Shown: piece after piece, positions 43,246 through 45,465 of the stretch
Layout: each line of letters opens with the position of its first letter
Numbering within the stretch: position 1 is the first letter of the stretch
Assembly: GCA_016872755.1 (NCBI GenBank)
Contig: VGZE01000011.1
Location: 1-45,465 of the forward strand
DNA from: Planctomycetota bacterium
GTDB taxonomy: Bacteria > Planctomycetota > UBA1135 > GCA-002686595
Reading direction: 5' to 3'
Length of the DNA: 45,465 nucleotides
Position numbers and translations under genes: made by a program
The notes under the pieces: model-generated
What the model was told of the DNA's origin: nothing
Seen by the model: only the letters and a program-made list of their open reading frames with translations
The model's database searches: none

Positions 43246-45054
43246 ATGAGTCCGCTCGCACTGCCGGAGCCGTCGACGCAGGCGCTGCAGCAGGTGCTCG
43301 AGCCGCTGCGCCGGACCCTGGGCTGGCTGGCCTCGCTGCGCGACGGACAGGGGCGCGTGATCTGCCCCGAGCACCGCATCGAGCACACCGGCAAGAGCGC
43401 CTACGTCGCGCTGCTCGCCTGCGAGCTCGCGCGCCACGCGCGCGACCTGACCGAGCGCGAGCGTTGCGTCGAGCTCGCGCTGCAGCAGGGACGCCGGCTC
43501 GTCGCGCGCCTGGAGCGCGAGGGCAGCAGCCCGTGCCACACGTTCCGTCCCGGCCGCCACGATCCGTTCAACTGCTCGAATTCGGTGATCGACGGCGGTG
43601 CCTGCAGCGATGCGCTCGCGCACCTGGTGCTGAACCTCGCCGCTGCGCTGCCGCAGGAGGATCTGCGCGCGTTCCGCGAGGCGGCCTTGCTGCATGCGCG
43701 CACGTACCTGCGCTACGCGGTGCTCGACAAGGGCATCCCGGCGCAGCGCGCGTGGGGGCTGACGGGGCTGGCCGCCGCCTTCGAGCTCGCGCGCGATCCG
43801 GACCTGGAGCGCGCGGCGCTCGAGGCGGTGGGCGTGCTCGAGGGCGTGCAGCACGAAGATGGCTCGTACCCGTATCACCCGCTGGAATGGGGCGCCGGCC
43901 ACATCGGTGCGAGCGATGTTTCGGCCTTCTACCAGTCGCGCTTGTCGGGCTTCCTGATCCACGCGCTCGAGCGGCTCGGGCGCGCGCCGACCTCGGCGCT
44001 GTTCGGCGGGCCGATCCAGCGCGGGCTCGAGTTCCTCTGCGCGCTGCAGGGGCCCGACGGGCGCAAGTGCGGGCTGGTCGAGGCCAAGCCCTGGTACTGG
44101 GGCGCGACCTACGAGGTGGCCAGCCACGTGTTCGATGCCCACGCGCTGGCGCGCGGTTGGGAGCTGTTCGGACGTCCGCGCTACGGCGCGGCGGCGGCGC
44201 GCGCCTGGCGCGCCTGGGTCGCGCACCTGTCGAGCGACGGCCGACCGAGCAGTCACCAGCCGGGGCCGGGGCGCTTGCGGAGCTACCAGTGCCCGTTGTT
44301 CTGGGCCGCGCACGCGGCTTGGATCGCGCGCGCGCTGCGACCGCTGGCCTGTGCGCTGGATCGCTTTCCCGCCGGCAGCCCGACACCCGGCGCACGCGAG
44401 CGCAGCTCGATCGACCTGGAGGTTTCCTGGTACCCGCGCGCGCAATTGGTACGCCTCGAGGATGCGCGCGTGGTGGCCTGGGTGCGCGGCGCGCGGCCCG
44501 GCTTCAACGTGAATCACGGCAGTCCGCACGGAGCCGGCTTGCTGCAGGTGGTGAGCAAGTCCGACGGTCGTGATCTGCTCGAACGCTGTCGGCTCGGCGG
44601 GTCGCAGGAAGGCGAGTGGCACGGGCTGGCCGGCGGGATCGCGCCGCGCCGCGGCTGGAACAGCGGCGGGCAGGAGCTGCGCTTCTCGTTGTGGCTCGCG
44701 CGCGTCGAGCTGCGCGCGCGGCGACCGCTGCGCGCGCTGGGCGCCGCGCCCGATCTGCTGCGCCGCGGCGTGCTGTCGGTTGCGCATCCGCGCGTGTCGA
44801 GTGCGTTCGCGCTCGCGCCCGAGCTGCGCTTGCTGCCCGACGGCGTCGAGCTCACGTCGCAACTCGCATGGCGCGACGGTACAGCGGTTTCGGGCAGTCG
44901 TCTGTTGCGCACGTACCAACTCGACGGGGAAGGCGTGCTGGTGCGCGACGAAATCCTTTCCGCCGGCAGCGCGCGCGGCGTCGGCTACACGCTGCCCAAG
45001 GCGGCGCGCGACGCGAAGTACGATGCGCACGTGGTCGAGTACCGGCTGGGATGA
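43246..45054 (+). CDS. Alpha/alpha-toroid protein, heparinase II/III or alginate-lyase-like (uncertain)
   Basis: A 602-aa protein without a signal peptide. The N-terminal half is helix-rich with the spacing of an (alpha/alpha) toroid (LGWLASLRDGQGRVICPEHR, HTGKSAYVALLACELARHAR, RAWGLTGLAAAFELARDPDL, EDGSYPYHPLEWGAGHIGAS, YEVASHVFDAHALARGWELF). The second half (about 400-602) looks like beta-sandwich: SSIDLEVSWYPRAQLVRLED, HGSPHGAGLLQVVSKSDG. This layout is shared by heparinase/alginate-lyase-type enzymes and C5-epimerases. No catalytic residues were assigned. A role in trimming or modifying the polymer made by the cluster is inferred from position. Confidence 0.5.
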   Translation: MSPLALPEPSTQALQQVLEPLRRTLGWLASLRDGQGRVICPEHRIEHTGKSAYVALLACELARHARDLTERERCVELALQQGRRLVARLEREGSSPCHTFRPGRHDPFNCSNSVIDGGACSDALAHLVLNLAAALPQEDLRAFREAALLHARTYLRYAVLDKGIPAQRAWGLTGLAAAFELARDPDLERAALEAVGVLEGVQHEDGSYPYHPLEWGAGHIGASDVSAFYQSRLSGFLIHALERLGRAPTSALFGGPIQRGLEFLCALQGPDGRKCGLVEAKPWYWGATYEVASHVFDAHALARGWELFGRPRYGAAAARAWRAWVAHLSSDGRPSSHQPGPGRLRSYQCPLFWAAHAAWIARALRPLACALDRFPAGSPTPGARERSSIDLEVSWYPRAQLVRLEDARVVAWVRGARPGFNVNHGSPHGAGLLQVVSKSDGRDLLERCRLGGSQEGEWHGLAGGIAPRRGWNSGGQELRFSLWLARVELRARRPLRALGAAPDLLRRGVLSVAHPRVSSAFALAPELRLLPDGVELTSQLAWRDGTAVSGSRLLRTYQLDGEGVLVRDEILSAGSARGVGYTLPKAARDAKYDAHVVEYRLG

Positions 45055-45073
45055 CTAAGCTCTGTACAGGTCG

Positions 45074-45465
45074 ATGAATTCGCCGTCCCCGAAGCCCGCC
45101 GCCTCTGCCGCGACCGCCGCGCAGGCCCTGCTCGTCTCCGGCCTGGCCTGGGGATTGGCCGACGCGGCGCTGGCCGCGCGCGGTTTCCGCTGGGACGGCG
45201 CGCTCGATGCGCCGCTGTGCGCTGCCGGCGCGGTATTCGTCTGCACGCTGGTGCTGGCGCCCGTGCTGCTGGGCGCGGCGCTGGTGCCGCGCCTGCGCAG
45301 TTTCGCGTGCCTGCTCGGTCTCGGCCTCGCGCTGGCGCTGTTCGTCGAGGCGTACTGGTGGTCTCGGCCGTGGGTGTTCCCCGGGCGCTCGGCCACCTCG
45401 CCGGAGCGGCTCGCCGCGAGCGCGGGGATCGCGCTGGCGGCACTGGGGGCCGGCCTCGCGCTGGG
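45074..45465 (+). CDS. Polytopic membrane protein, N-terminal part (truncated by the window edge)
   Basis: Starts at ATG 45074 and stays open to the last base (130 codons seen). After a short Ala/Pro/Ser-rich head (MNSPSPKPAASAATAAQ) come at least four hydrophobic helices: LLVSGLAWGLADAALAARG, GAVFVCTLVLAPVLLGAALV, ACLLGLGLALALFVEAYWW and AASAGIALAALGAGLAL. An amphipathic loop with SRPWVFPGRSATSPERL lies between helices 3 and 4. This resembles the membrane part of sulfatase-type or transferase enzymes in surface-polysaccharide clusters, but the diagnostic domain lies outside. Function is not assigned. A possible -10 box TAAGCT precedes it by about 13 nt. Confidence 0.6.
   Translation, partial: MNSPSPKPAASAATAAQALLVSGLAWGLADAALAARGFRWDGALDAPLCAAGAVFVCTLVLAPVLLGAALVPRLRSFACLLGLGLALALFVEAYWWSRPWVFPGRSATSPERLAASAGIALAALGAGLAL

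Noticed and set aside
43093-45030. A 645-codon minus-strand open frame opposite the toroid-fold protein
   Set aside because: Antisense composition artefact with Ala/Arg/Gln-rich translation.

Overview
This is a 45.5 kb chromosomal window from a very GC-rich bacterium, dense with housekeeping genes. The taxon is inferred, not shown. A Planctomycetota-type organism fits best: a PurS-like domain apparently fused to PurL, an ECF sigma factor with a zinc-finger anti-sigma and a secreted PDZ protein, a secreted beta-helix protein with a C-terminal domain of a kind I associate with that phylum, and a large wall or exopolysaccharide glycosyltransferase cluster. Codons overwhelmingly end in G or C, so long antisense frames stay open and are not genes.

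Layout. 1-4431: start of a divergent purL, then accA, an ECF sigma/anti-sigma pair and a secreted PDZ protein, ending in a repeat array at a convergent junction. 4432-7490 (minus strand): TPR lipoprotein, RqcH-like NFACT protein, ndk. 7604-17362: a complete F-type ATP synthase operon (two small membrane genes, then atpB-E-F-H-A-G-D-C) running directly into aspS. 17385-24189: the translation block infC ... rpmI-rplT-pheS-pheT, split between infC and rpmI by an inverted arylsulfotransferase-family gene and two inverted copies of a three-hairpin repeat. 24283-30153: radical SAM/B12 protein, MsrB-MsrA lipoprotein (minus), acs, an endonuclease III-like protein and a DUF523/TudS-like protein. 30180-32745 (minus): secreted beta-helix protein, a 335-bp element with 20-bp terminal inverted repeats, and an SDR epimerase. 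32814-45465: a phosphorylase-superfamily nucleosidase, then a polysaccharide cluster with a polyprenyl-phosphate sugar transferase, five GT4 and one GT2 glycosyltransferases, two accessory proteins, a toroid-fold protein resembling polysaccharide lyases, and a truncated membrane protein.

How the genes work together. The ATP synthase is complete and its c subunit lacks the residues that mark sodium binding, so it should be proton-driven. aspS, infC, rpmI, rplT, pheS and pheT form a growth-linked translation block. The sugar transferase should load the first sugar on undecaprenyl phosphate, and the overlapping GT genes (ATGA/GTGA junctions) would extend the repeat unit. No flippase or polymerase is visible in the window.

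Most notable non-coding signals: (1) a roughly 95-nt three-hairpin element just after the stop codons of two convergent genes, with conserved loops and compensatory stem changes between copies; (2) a MITE-like 335-bp element; (3) a four-copy direct/inverted repeat array at another convergent junction; (4) recurrent promoters of the form TTG-N16-18-TATCCT/TAGACT, several only 6-10 nt from the start codon, suggesting leaderless transcripts.
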